NCBI GenBank assembly: GCA_947040475.1
Contig: CAMRBT010000039.1
Coordinates: 1-10,461 of the forward strand
Source of the DNA: an uncultured Brevinema sp.
GTDB lineage: Bacteria > Spirochaetota > Brevinematia > Brevinematales > Brevinemataceae
Length of the DNA stretch: 10,461 nucleotides
Reading direction: 5' to 3'
Shown here: piece after piece, positions 1 through 6,756 of the stretch
Layout of the letters: the number at the start of each line of letters is the position of its first letter
Numbering within the stretch: the stretch's first letter is position 1
Notes under the pieces: model-generated
Database searches by the model: none
Told to the model about the DNA's origin: nothing
Seen by the model: the letters and a program-made list of their open reading frames with translations, nothing else
Made by a program: the position numbers and the translations under genes

Positions 1-1
1 A

Positions 2-31
2 GACAGTATAGCAGATCAATATAAAACTGTC
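2..31. repeat. Inverted repeat overlapping both boxes of the leftward promoter
   Basis: GACAGT (2-7) and its exact reverse complement ACTGTC (26-31) are separated by 18 bases, giving a 24-bp centre-to-centre distance. One arm overlaps the -10 box and the other the -35 box of the minus-strand promoter. That placement suits an operator for a repressor bound on one DNA face, but six-base arms can arise by chance. The half-sites point the opposite way to a LexA box (CTGT-N8-ACAG), so it is not an SOS site. Confidence 0.35.
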
Positions 32-33
32 AA
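5..33 (-). promoter_or_regulatory. Strong sigma70-type promoter reading leftward out of the window
   Basis: On the minus strand a perfect -35 box TTGACA (plus-strand bases 28-33) is followed by a 17-bp spacer and the -10 box TATACT (bases 5-10), which is five of six to consensus. This is the best promoter in the window. The start point would fall just beyond the left edge, so the gene it drives is not visible. It lies back to back with the gene 1 promoter at 63-91, with 29 bp between the two -35 boxes, so the two transcription units are divergent and may share control. That reading is inference from box quality and spacing; no transcript data are available. Confidence 0.7.
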
Positions 34-62
34 GATCCTAGTAATAAATAGCTTTGTTATTA

Positions 63-91
63 TTGTAATTATTTTGAAATCATAGTATGAT
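63..91 (+). promoter_or_regulatory. sigma70-type promoter for the methylase-helicase operon
   Basis: The -35 box TTGTAA (63-68), a 17-bp spacer and the -10 box TATGAT (86-91) stand about 39 bases before the first gene's start codon. Transcription would begin near base 98 and give a leader of about 32 bases. The spacing is optimal and each box has one or two departures from consensus. No other promoter of similar quality lies in front of gene 1, and none is needed for gene 2, which follows after 27 bases. Confidence 0.6.
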
Positions 92-129
92 AATACAAAC
101 AATCATTCAATAAAATAAGAGAGTTATAT

Positions 130-3048
130 ATGATATTTAATAAAAAGCTAGATTTAATAGAATGGAGTCAGTATCTTGAAGATCTCACTTTATCTCGTGG
201 CGATATTAATTACAATGAGAAAAGCTATCCCTTTGTAGAAGAGGTATATCAAGCAGGAACTCTTGAGGTTTCTGAGGGTGATATTCCCGTTTTTTATCTC
301 AAGCTAACTCAAACAAAAATGAATACTAGAGTTAAGATAAGCCAATTCATACAACATATTATACCAAATAATTTTGATTATACTTCTGCCTTAGCTTTTA
401 TCGAATATTCTGATGAAAGCTATCAAGGACAATACAGATTCTCTTATGTCAAAATAGATAGAGATTATAACCAAACTACAGGTAAATACGAAACTATCAG
501 AAGCAATCCCCGTCGTTATACTTTTGTATTAGGAGAGGGCTTACCCACTCATACACCTAATCAACAATTAAAAGCAAATGCTTTTCGTTCTATACCTAGT
601 ATAGAAGAGGCTTTTAGTGTAGAACCTGTCAATAAAGAATTTTATAAGGCTATTCAAGAACACTTCGATAATATTATAGCTAGTGTGTCATCTACTCTTA
701 ATTCTCAAGATGCCAAACAATTTGCTTTACGATTTTTAGGAAGAATGTTATTTTGTTGGTTTTTACGAGAGAAAGAACTCATCCCTAGAAATTTGTTAAA
801 ATCTTCTGAAGTAAAAAATAAATATTATCGCTCTACTCTTGAGTCTTTATTCTTTGATGTTCTCAATCAAGCTTATGGAACGAGAACAAAATTACTAGAC
901 CACGAAAAAGAGATTCCCTTTCTCAATGGTGGACTCTTTACCCCTCAAGACGACGATCATAAAGGTAAAATACTTATCGATGACGAGATTATCAAAAATC
1001 TATTCGAGACTTTTGAATTATATAACTTCACCGTAGATGAGAGTACCCCCAGCAATATAGAAATGTCCATAGATCCCGAAATGTTAGGGCGTGTCTTCGA
1101 AAACCTACTTGCTGAAATAGACGAAAACACAGGAGACTCTGCCCGAAAATCCACAGGTTCTTTTTATACACCTAGAGAGATAGTAGATTATATGGTGGTA
1201 GAAAGTCTAAAACAATATTTCAAAAACAATCTTAAGTTAGATGATGAGCTATTAGATTTTATGTTTAATTCCATAGAAGAAGTCTCTTCTAATCCCGAAC
1301 TATCTAAAAAAACAGAAGAGATATTAAACGCCATCCATAAGATCAAGATCCTCGATCCCGCTTGTGGTTCTGGTGCTTTTCCTATGGGAATTTTACAGCG
1401 TATTTTTATATTAATAGAGAGAATAGATCCCGAGCATAAATATTATAAAAAAACCTTACTTAATTCTATCCCTGATGAGTATGCCCGAAGAAAATTCGAA
1501 GAATATGCTAAAAACGAGCAATTTGATTATGCGTATAAGATGAAGATACTAAAAGATTGTATCTATGGGGTGGATATACAAGAGAGTGCTACAGAGATTA
1601 GTAGACTGAGAGCTTTTTTATCTCTTATCGTGGAAGAAAAAATCGATGACACTCAGGATAATAGAGGTATAGAGGCATTACCTAATTTACAATTCCAATT
1701 TATCACGGCTAATAGTCTAAAACCTGTTAGGGATACTAATGAAACTATTGGGGTTGATATATTTGATCAATTAGTTTTAATAGTAGAAGAAATTAGTAAA
1801 CATTATTTTTCTGCTCATGATAAAGCTACAAAATTACAATATAAACAACGATTTGAAGGATGGAGAAAATTAGTAGAGCAATCAGACTTATTTAAAGATG
1901 TAAAGGAAAGACTGTTATCATGGAGTCCCTTTGAGAATAAATCAGCAGGATTCTTTGAACCTCATATACAATTCGGTATTGATAAGGATAGAAATTTTGA
2001 TATTGTAATAGGAAATCCACCGTATGGAGCAAAATTATCTAAACAAGATAAAGAATTATTTAAAAAAATATATCAAACTACTAAGACAATCAAAGAAAGT
2101 AATATTGTGATTCAGACAGGAATGATGAACACCTACAATCTATTTATAGAAAAGGCTCATAATCTCTTAGAAAAAAACGGAGTTTGTTGTTATATCGTAC
2201 CTATTTCTGTAATTTCAGCCCAGTCAGCCTCTGGTATTCACCGTTTATTAGAAAAAAATTGTAAAACAATCAAAATATCATCTTACGCTGTAAACCCACA
2301 ACCAATTTTTCAAAATGCAGTCGTTAATGTATCTATTATTAGTTTTAGCAAAACAATGACTCCTAACGAGCAAGTCCTCTGCACACAAATGTATAGAAAA
2401 TCTAATAATACCCCTGTTCAACAAATAGTTGATAATTTAGAATTCATTGATATCAAAGGCTTAGGTTTAGAAGGACGTTATCCAAAAATTAGTAAAGCTA
2501 TAGAAAAATCTATTTTAACAACACTAAAAAAATATCCGCATACTCTTGCTAATGTGGAAAAAACAGGAGGATCTCCTGTCTATTATAGAGGTGCTGGAGG
2601 ACGATATTTCAAAATCATTACCCCTTATACTACAAATTCTTCTGCAGAAAAAAGTATAACAGTAGAAAAAACATTACAATATATGTTAGGTGCAACTTTA
2701 AGTACTAGTTTGTTTTTTTGGTGGTATCAAATTTATTCAGATAATCTAAATCTTACTAAAGACATCTTATATCCTTTTCCTATCCTTCATAAAGACAAAT
2801 TAGATAATAAAATACTAAAACAAATAGAGTCTTTGTATTCTACATACTTAAAAGATATAGAAAAAAATTGTTCTATAAGACAAACAGAAAAATATGCTCA
2901 CATTACTAAATTCAAAGAATATAAAATTAGTAGTTCAAAACATCTTATCGATCAAATCGATGATCTTATTTGTCCTCTCTATGGTCTTACTACCGAAGAA
3001 ACAGAATTTATTAAAAATTATGAAATTAAATTTAGAATTAGTGATTAG
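130..3048 (+). CDS. Eco57I-type adenine-specific DNA methyltransferase, modification subunit
   Basis: Probably methylates adenine N6 (amino-methylases of this class may also modify cytosine N4) at a specific DNA site with S-adenosylmethionine, protecting host DNA. Residues 1-190 are an unassigned N-terminal domain. Residues 198-270 carry helices and the motif FLNGGLF (264-270) seen in Eco57I-type proteins. The entry motif GSFYTP is at 343-348, SAM-binding motif I DPACGSGAF at 409-417, acidic motif II with D482 in GVDIQ, and catalytic motif IV NPPY at 629-632. The likely target-recognition region spans about 800-900 (FFWWYQIYSDN, YPFPI), and a helical tail has IDDL and LYGLT around 943-956. 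Unlike single-chain type IIG enzymes, I see no PD-(D/E)xK nuclease motif at the N terminus, so cutting is probably left to the next gene. The ATG at 130 follows a weak purine run AAGAGAG (117-123) by six bases. The first 1.4 kb are richer in GC than the rest. The methylase call is firm; the specificity is unknown. Confidence 0.93.
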   Translation: MIFNKKLDLIEWSQYLEDLTLSRGDINYNEKSYPFVEEVYQAGTLEVSEGDIPVFYLKLTQTKMNTRVKISQFIQHIIPNNFDYTSALAFIEYSDESYQGQYRFSYVKIDRDYNQTTGKYETIRSNPRRYTFVLGEGLPTHTPNQQLKANAFRSIPSIEEAFSVEPVNKEFYKAIQEHFDNIIASVSSTLNSQDAKQFALRFLGRMLFCWFLREKELIPRNLLKSSEVKNKYYRSTLESLFFDVLNQAYGTRTKLLDHEKEIPFLNGGLFTPQDDDHKGKILIDDEIIKNLFETFELYNFTVDESTPSNIEMSIDPEMLGRVFENLLAEIDENTGDSARKSTGSFYTPREIVDYMVVESLKQYFKNNLKLDDELLDFMFNSIEEVSSNPELSKKTEEILNAIHKIKILDPACGSGAFPMGILQRIFILIERIDPEHKYYKKTLLNSIPDEYARRKFEEYAKNEQFDYAYKMKILKDCIYGVDIQESATEISRLRAFLSLIVEEKIDDTQDNRGIEALPNLQFQFITANSLKPVRDTNETIGVDIFDQLVLIVEEISKHYFSAHDKATKLQYKQRFEGWRKLVEQSDLFKDVKERLLSWSPFENKSAGFFEPHIQFGIDKDRNFDIVIGNPPYGAKLSKQDKELFKKIYQTTKTIKESNIVIQTGMMNTYNLFIEKAHNLLEKNGVCCYIVPISVISAQSASGIHRLLEKNCKTIKISSYAVNPQPIFQNAVVNVSIISFSKTMTPNEQVLCTQMYRKSNNTPVQQIVDNLEFIDIKGLGLEGRYPKISKAIEKSILTTLKKYPHTLANVEKTGGSPVYYRGAGGRYFKIITPYTTNSSAEKSITVEKTLQYMLGATLSTSLFFWWYQIYSDNLNLTKDILYPFPILHKDKLDNKILKQIESLYSTYLKDIEKNCSIRQTEKYAHITKFKEYKISSSKHLIDQIDDLICPLYGLTTEETEFIKNYEIKFRISD

Positions 3049-3075
3049 AAAGAGCGATCGTGGAGAATACAAATA

Positions 3076-6000
3076 ATGCCTAAATATATAACTAATAGAG
3101 ATGATACCCTAAAAGAAGCCATGAGCCAAATCCCCAGTGCAACGCAGATAGATATCCTCGTAGGATATGTCTATTTCTCTGGGCTTAAATCTATCATGGA
3201 TGAGCCTAAACGGAGACGAGAGTTCTTTGAAAAGCCTGTGCGTATCCTTGTAGGAATGCATATAGATGCCCAAATGACAAAAGAATATCATTATTATGCA
3301 AAGCCTCCAAATATCAGTGTATCCGAACAACGCAAGCTTTCTCAAATAGAATTACAAACTATGCTCAATCAAGAGGAATTCGATGATAAAGATCTTCTCA
3401 AACTCTTTATAGAAAAAATACAAAATAATACCCTAGAAATTCGACAAACTAAAGACCCTGCTCATGCCAAAATCTATATTTTTCAAATGTGTGATGATCA
3501 CACTCAAGACAGCTTTCATAAAGGAATTGTGATTACAGGCTCTAGTAATCTTACCTACTCAGGCTTGGGAGGACAAACAGAATTTAATGTTGTCCTGGAA
3601 GATACAGAAGCTTTTGACAAAGCAAAGCAAGTTTTTGAAGATCTATGGGATACATCTATCAAAATTCTCGACAAAAAAGAACTACAAACCTTTATACAAA
3701 AAGTAGGACTTCTTACAGAACCTACACCTTACGAAGTGTTTCATAAGGTACTTTGCGAATATTTTGAATACGCTACCCCTGATGATGCTAAAGAGCTAGC
3801 GATTATGCCTTCTAGTAATTCTCGTAAAAATAAATATCTAGATCTTGCTTACCAAATTGATGCCGTCAAAGATGCGATATCTAAAATTCGTTCTCATAAT
3901 GGGGTTATTATTGCTGATGTCGTGGGTTTAGGGAAGAGTATTATTGCAGCTTGTGTAGCCAAAAACCTAGAACTTTATGGTGATATTGACAAGGTGCTTA
4001 TTATTGCCCCTCCTAACTTGAAAGACTCATGGAAAAACTATGCAAGAGACTTTAATATTAACTGTGAAATTTGCAGTGCTGGTAAGCTTGATGATTTTCT
4101 CACACTCACAGATAACAATGTCAATAGAAAATATCTTATTATCGTTGATGAAGTACATCGATTCAGAAACAAAGAGACAAAACTTTATTCTGATCTCTAT
4201 AAAATATGTTGGGGACAAAAAGTCATGTTACTTTCTGCTACCCCTATTAATAATACCAGTGCTGATATTTTCACTCTCCTGGAGTTATTTCAAGATTTCA
4301 CAAAAGCATCTATTTGCAATTATGAAAACATAAATCGTATAGTTACGGACATACTCAAAAAAGAAAAAGAACTTCGCAAATCCGAGCCTATGGATAAAGA
4401 TAAACTACATAGTCTATCAAAACAAATATTAGAACTTATACACCCTGTGCTTATTCGTCGGACACGAAAAGATCTTATAGGACAAACGCTTTATCGTAAG
4501 GATTTAGAACGTCAAAAAATAGAGTTAAACAAGGTTAGAGATCCAGAAACACATGAGTATAAACTTAAAGGGGATCTTGCTATTCTCTATGCAGAAACAT
4601 TAGAAAAAATCAGTCCTCAAAACGATCAAGAAATAGATAAAAATAATAAGCATTTTCTTGGAGTACGGTACAAGGCTTTAGCATATTTATTACCAGATAA
4701 AGCGGAAAAAGTATTACAAGAAATTGATGGAGAAGATACTACTCGCACTTTACAATTTATTCAAGATTCTTCTCAAAATATGTCTAAATTTATGCGTAGA
4801 TTACTTGTGAGACGTTTTGAAAGTTCTGTCCATGCCTTCAAATGTTCTATTAATAACATCATTAACAGTTATAACAACATCCTATCTTGGTTAGAATATG
4901 ATTACTTACCTATATACAAAAAAGGATCATTAAATATAGATGAGGTCTTGACGGATAGTGATTTATTTAATCACGAGTTTGTTGATGAAGAAGAGGGTAG
5001 AGTTTTTGATAAGACGGAGCTTTCTAAATATAAAGAAAAAGGATTAGTGATCATTAAGTCTGTTAAAAGTAAATTATCACCATCTTTTTTTGATGAATTT
5101 AAAAATGATCTCAAAGTATTAAGTGATATACAAAAAAAATGGGAGAAAAACACAGAAGATCCTAAATTTGATTATATTTATAAGCAAGTACAAGAAATGC
5201 TTGAGAAAGATCCTACAAAAAAAATAATCATTTTTAGTGAGTTTGCAGATACTGTAAACTACTTACAACAAAAATTTTCACAAAAGACAGAACAAGTACC
5301 ATTGAAATCTATTTCTTTTGTTGCCTCAGATGGTCAAGAAAAAAAACAGAGAATAATAGTAAACTTTGATGCTTCTATACCATCTAAGGAATCACAAAAC
5401 GACTTTGATATTCTTATTGCAACGGATACCTTATCTGAAGGGGTTAATTTACATAAAGCAGGTATAGTAATAAACTATGATATACCCTATAATCCTACAA
5501 GAGTAATCCAAAGAATAGGGCGTATCAATCGTATAGGAAAGAAAAGCTTTTCAGAACTTGAAATTCACAACTATATCCCTCGTTTAGAAGTTCAAAAAGA
5601 AGCGACAAACTGGACTATTTCAAAATATAAAATCTCATTGATTAATGCTATTTTAGGTTCAGACACTAAGACTTTGACAAAAGAAGAAGATATTGAAGCT
5701 GTGTTTTCTTTAAGAAGTGCAGAAGCCTTATTAATTGATAGCGATGAAGAAAGCTGGGATACTAAGTATAAAGAAATCTATGATAAATTAACTGAAGACA
5801 TAGACCTTTATACCAAGATTAAAGCTTTACCACCCCGTCTGGAACTAGCTAAAAACTCAGAACATACGGGAATTGTAGAAGTATCACGAGTAGGTAGTAT
5901 TATAACATCTCGTATTTACAATTCCAAAACAAAAGAAAGAACACATGAGTTAGAGCAAGCCTTCTCTTTATTAAAATGTATGGATAAAGATGAAAAATAT

Positions 6001-6372
6001 ATAGAAACAACGGAGAATTTGAAAACTCTAAAAAAAGAAGTTCGTAAAATCAATGTATCTTCTGACAATACAAAAACACCCGATGTAATTAGTAGACTAA
6101 GAAAAGTACTTCCGTCAATGAGAGATAATATCTCAGAGTCTAACTATGAATACCTTCAGTTATTAATAGAGATTGGATCTCGCTTGCCCAAATATGATAC
6201 TAGATTTTTACAAGAAGAAAAAATCTATGAAAGTACAGATAATAAGATTGAAAAAATACAAGAACGAATAAGCTTAAATTTTCTCAAACGTTTAAAATAT
6301 AATATAAAATCTACTGACCACTCAAGACCTCAACTGCTTATTACTGAAGAATTAAATACATTTACACCATAA
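3076..6372 (+). CDS. PLD-nuclease/SNF2-type helicase fusion, likely restriction subunit
   Basis: Probably an ATP-driven DNA translocase that cuts DNA lacking the partner's methyl mark. Residues 20-210 form a phospholipase D-like domain with HAK at 130-132 and GSSN at 155-158, one HKD-type site, so a dimer would be needed for a full active centre. The usual Asp five residues after the Lys is absent (Q137). The helicase motor follows: motif I GLGKS at 284-288, motif II DEVH at 358-361, motif III SATP at 387-390, motif IV near FSEF at 720-723, motif V ATDTLSEGVNL at 782-792, and motif VI QRIGRINRIG at 812-821 with both arginines. About 300 residues between the RecA lobes (about 410-700) are an unassigned helical insert, and 850-1098 is an unassigned helical tail. 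The ATG follows GGAG (3062-3065) by ten bases and lies 27 bases after the methylase stop, so the two genes are cotranscribed. DrmD of DISARM and type III Res subunits are distant comparisons; the PLD fusion sets this protein apart. Confidence 0.9.
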   Translation: MPKYITNRDDTLKEAMSQIPSATQIDILVGYVYFSGLKSIMDEPKRRREFFEKPVRILVGMHIDAQMTKEYHYYAKPPNISVSEQRKLSQIELQTMLNQEEFDDKDLLKLFIEKIQNNTLEIRQTKDPAHAKIYIFQMCDDHTQDSFHKGIVITGSSNLTYSGLGGQTEFNVVLEDTEAFDKAKQVFEDLWDTSIKILDKKELQTFIQKVGLLTEPTPYEVFHKVLCEYFEYATPDDAKELAIMPSSNSRKNKYLDLAYQIDAVKDAISKIRSHNGVIIADVVGLGKSIIAACVAKNLELYGDIDKVLIIAPPNLKDSWKNYARDFNINCEICSAGKLDDFLTLTDNNVNRKYLIIVDEVHRFRNKETKLYSDLYKICWGQKVMLLSATPINNTSADIFTLLELFQDFTKASICNYENINRIVTDILKKEKELRKSEPMDKDKLHSLSKQILELIHPVLIRRTRKDLIGQTLYRKDLERQKIELNKVRDPETHEYKLKGDLAILYAETLEKISPQNDQEIDKNNKHFLGVRYKALAYLLPDKAEKVLQEIDGEDTTRTLQFIQDSSQNMSKFMRRLLVRRFESSVHAFKCSINNIINSYNNILSWLEYDYLPIYKKGSLNIDEVLTDSDLFNHEFVDEEEGRVFDKTELSKYKEKGLVIIKSVKSKLSPSFFDEFKNDLKVLSDIQKKWEKNTEDPKFDYIYKQVQEMLEKDPTKKIIIFSEFADTVNYLQQKFSQKTEQVPLKSISFVASDGQEKKQRIIVNFDASIPSKESQNDFDILIATDTLSEGVNLHKAGIVINYDIPYNPTRVIQRIGRINRIGKKSFSELEIHNYIPRLEVQKEATNWTISKYKISLINAILGSDTKTLTKEEDIEAVFSLRSAEALLIDSDEESWDTKYKEIYDKLTEDIDLYTKIKALPPRLELAKNSEHTGIVEVSRVGSIITSRIYNSKTKERTHELEQAFSLLKCMDKDEKYIETTENLKTLKKEVRKINVSSDNTKTPDVISRLRKVLPSMRDNISESNYEYLQLLIEIGSRLPKYDTRFLQEEKIYESTDNKIEKIQERISLNFLKRLKYNIKSTDHSRPQLLITEELNTFTP

Positions 6373-6422
6373 ATATTATATAAAATTTCTCTTGAGTAAG
6401 AAATAAGAATGTTTATTTGTAA

Positions 6423-6465
6423 TATATAGGCAATAGTGAGCTTTATCCTATATACATTACTATTG
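6423..6465. repeat. Two interleaved inverted repeats, possible pseudoknot or switch
   Basis: TATATAGG (6423-6430) is the reverse complement of CCTATATA (6447-6454), and CAATAGT (6431-6437) is the reverse complement of ACTATTG (6459-6465). The order is A-B-A'-B', the topology of an H-type pseudoknot or of two mutually exclusive hairpins. It lies 50 bases after the helicase stop, so it would be in the 3' untranslated part of the operon mRNA. With no linker between A and B and only four bases before B', a classical coaxial pseudoknot would be strained, so alternative hairpins are more likely if it is real. The AT-rich arms lower the weight of the match. Confidence 0.35.
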
Positions 6466-6567
6466 TATACATTAAAGATAATCTTGTATAAAAAGAGATA
6501 GTTAGTGTAGTTTTTTCTTATAACTAACTTAGATGTATTTATAGTAGTATAATATTTTATCCCTACA

Positions 6568-6595
6568 AAAAAGCCTGATACGGTGTAGGCTTTTT
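6568..6595 (+). terminator. Rho-independent terminator, probably bidirectional
   Basis: The arms AAAAAGCCT (6568-6576) and AGGCTTTTT (6587-6595) are exactly complementary around a 10-base loop. Four GC-rich pairs are extended by five A-U pairs that supply the U-tract at the 3' end. Because the left arm begins with an A-run, the same element would also end minus-strand transcripts. It lies about 195 bases after the helicase stop and about 160 bases before gene 3, so it should end most transcripts of the methylase-helicase operon. CCTACA (6562-6567) can instead pair with TGTAGG (6584-6589), which would break the terminator stem. Confidence 0.75.
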
Positions 6596-6660
6596 GTTTC
6601 GGAAAAAAATAATGATAGGTGGCTAGCTCAAGTAGTGAGAATACACATAGTTTGTGAAGT

Positions 6661-6714
6661 TCTTACCATATGTAAGACTCTTATTTAGGTAGTATCCCTA
6701 TGATAATTAAGAGT
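6661..6714. promoter_or_regulatory. Alternating TCTTA/TAAGA half-site cluster before gene 3
   Basis: TCTTAC (6661-6666) and GTAAGA (6672-6677) form a 6-bp inverted repeat around CATAT. TAAGA (6673-6677) and TCTTA (6679-6683) then form a second one around a single base, and ACTCTTA (6677-6683) and TAAGAGT (6708-6714) a third, which encloses a nested TAGG/CCTA stem (6686-6689, 6697-6700). Four half-sites thus alternate in orientation within 52 bases, some 45 to 100 bases before the gene 3 start. They could be operator sites for a dimeric regulator or a leader RNA with competing hairpins. The pattern is seen directly; the function is inference. Confidence 0.4.
6699..6707 (+). promoter_or_regulatory. 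Candidate -10 element for gene 3
   Basis: TATGAT (6699-6704) stands 53 bases before the start codon, inside the outermost inverted repeat of the half-site cluster. The nine bases TATGATAAT are identical to those at the -10 box of the gene 1 promoter (86-94). No good -35 box lies 16 to 18 bp upstream (GACTCT at 17 bp) and there is no TG extension, so an activator would be needed or the site may be incidental. The terminator just upstream makes a separate promoter somewhere in 6596-6740 likely. Confidence 0.25.
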
Positions 6715-6743
6715 ACAAAGGCTAATAAAAAGATTGAGTGTTG

Positions 6744-6756
6744 AAAGAGGATCTTT
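6744..6756 (+). promoter_or_regulatory. Shine-Dalgarno sequence held in a small hairpin before gene 3
   Basis: AGAGGA (6746-6751) is the clearest ribosome site in the window, five bases before ATG at 6757, and it fixes that start. The same stretch reads AAAGA-GGA-TCTTT (6744-6756), a 5-bp stem with a GGA loop that touches the start codon. The stem is A-U rich and probably weak, but could reduce translation at low temperature or in competition with other folds. Confidence 0.45.

Larger units (their letters stand above)
6373..6756. other. 384-base non-coding gap between helicase and DUF2971-type gene
   Basis: No reading frame longer than about 20 codons with a credible ribosome site is present on the plus strand. 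The gap holds an interleaved inverted repeat (6423-6465), a further 7-bp inverted repeat AGTTAGT/ACTAACT (6500-6506, 6523-6529), an isolated perfect TATAAT (6548-6553) without a recognisable -35 box, the terminator at 6568-6595, and the half-site cluster at 6661-6714. The pentamer TCTTA or its complement TAAGA occurs seven times (6397, 6404, 6516, 6661, 6673, 6679, 6708), where roughly two would be expected at this base composition. The gap is large for so tightly packed a region and suggests that gene 3 is separately controlled. Confidence 0.7.

Noticed and set aside
2..31. LexA/SOS box at the left-edge inverted repeat
   Set aside because: The arms read ACAG then CTGT with 20 bases between, opposite in order to CTGT-N8-ACAG.
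2..85. Plus-strand open frame of 27 codons from the left edge, hydrophobic at its end (like a membrane-protein tail)
   Set aside because: It covers two well-formed divergent promoters, and the leftward promoter implies a minus-strand gene next door. AT-rich DNA readily gives Ile/Val-rich short frames.
957..1154. Minus-strand 65-codon frame within the methylase gene
   Set aside because: It lies wholly opposite conserved methylase coding sequence (including the GSFYTP approach) and has no ribosome site; it is a shadow frame. The other short frames inside the three large genes are rejected for the same reason.
130..6372. Complete DISARM system
   Set aside because: No DrmA or DrmB homologue can be seen, and the PLD and helicase parts are on one chain rather than in separate genes.
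6436..6501. GTG-started 21-codon hydrophobic peptide with a Lys/Arg tail, like a type I toxin
   Set aside because: Only AGG precedes it as a ribosome site, the start is GTG, and a run of Leu, Ile and Tyr is expected by chance in this composition.
6700..6744. 14-codon leader peptide ORF starting inside the candidate -10 element and ending just before gene 3
   Set aside because: It has no ribosome site and overlaps the candidate promoter, so it would not be on the transcript that promoter makes.
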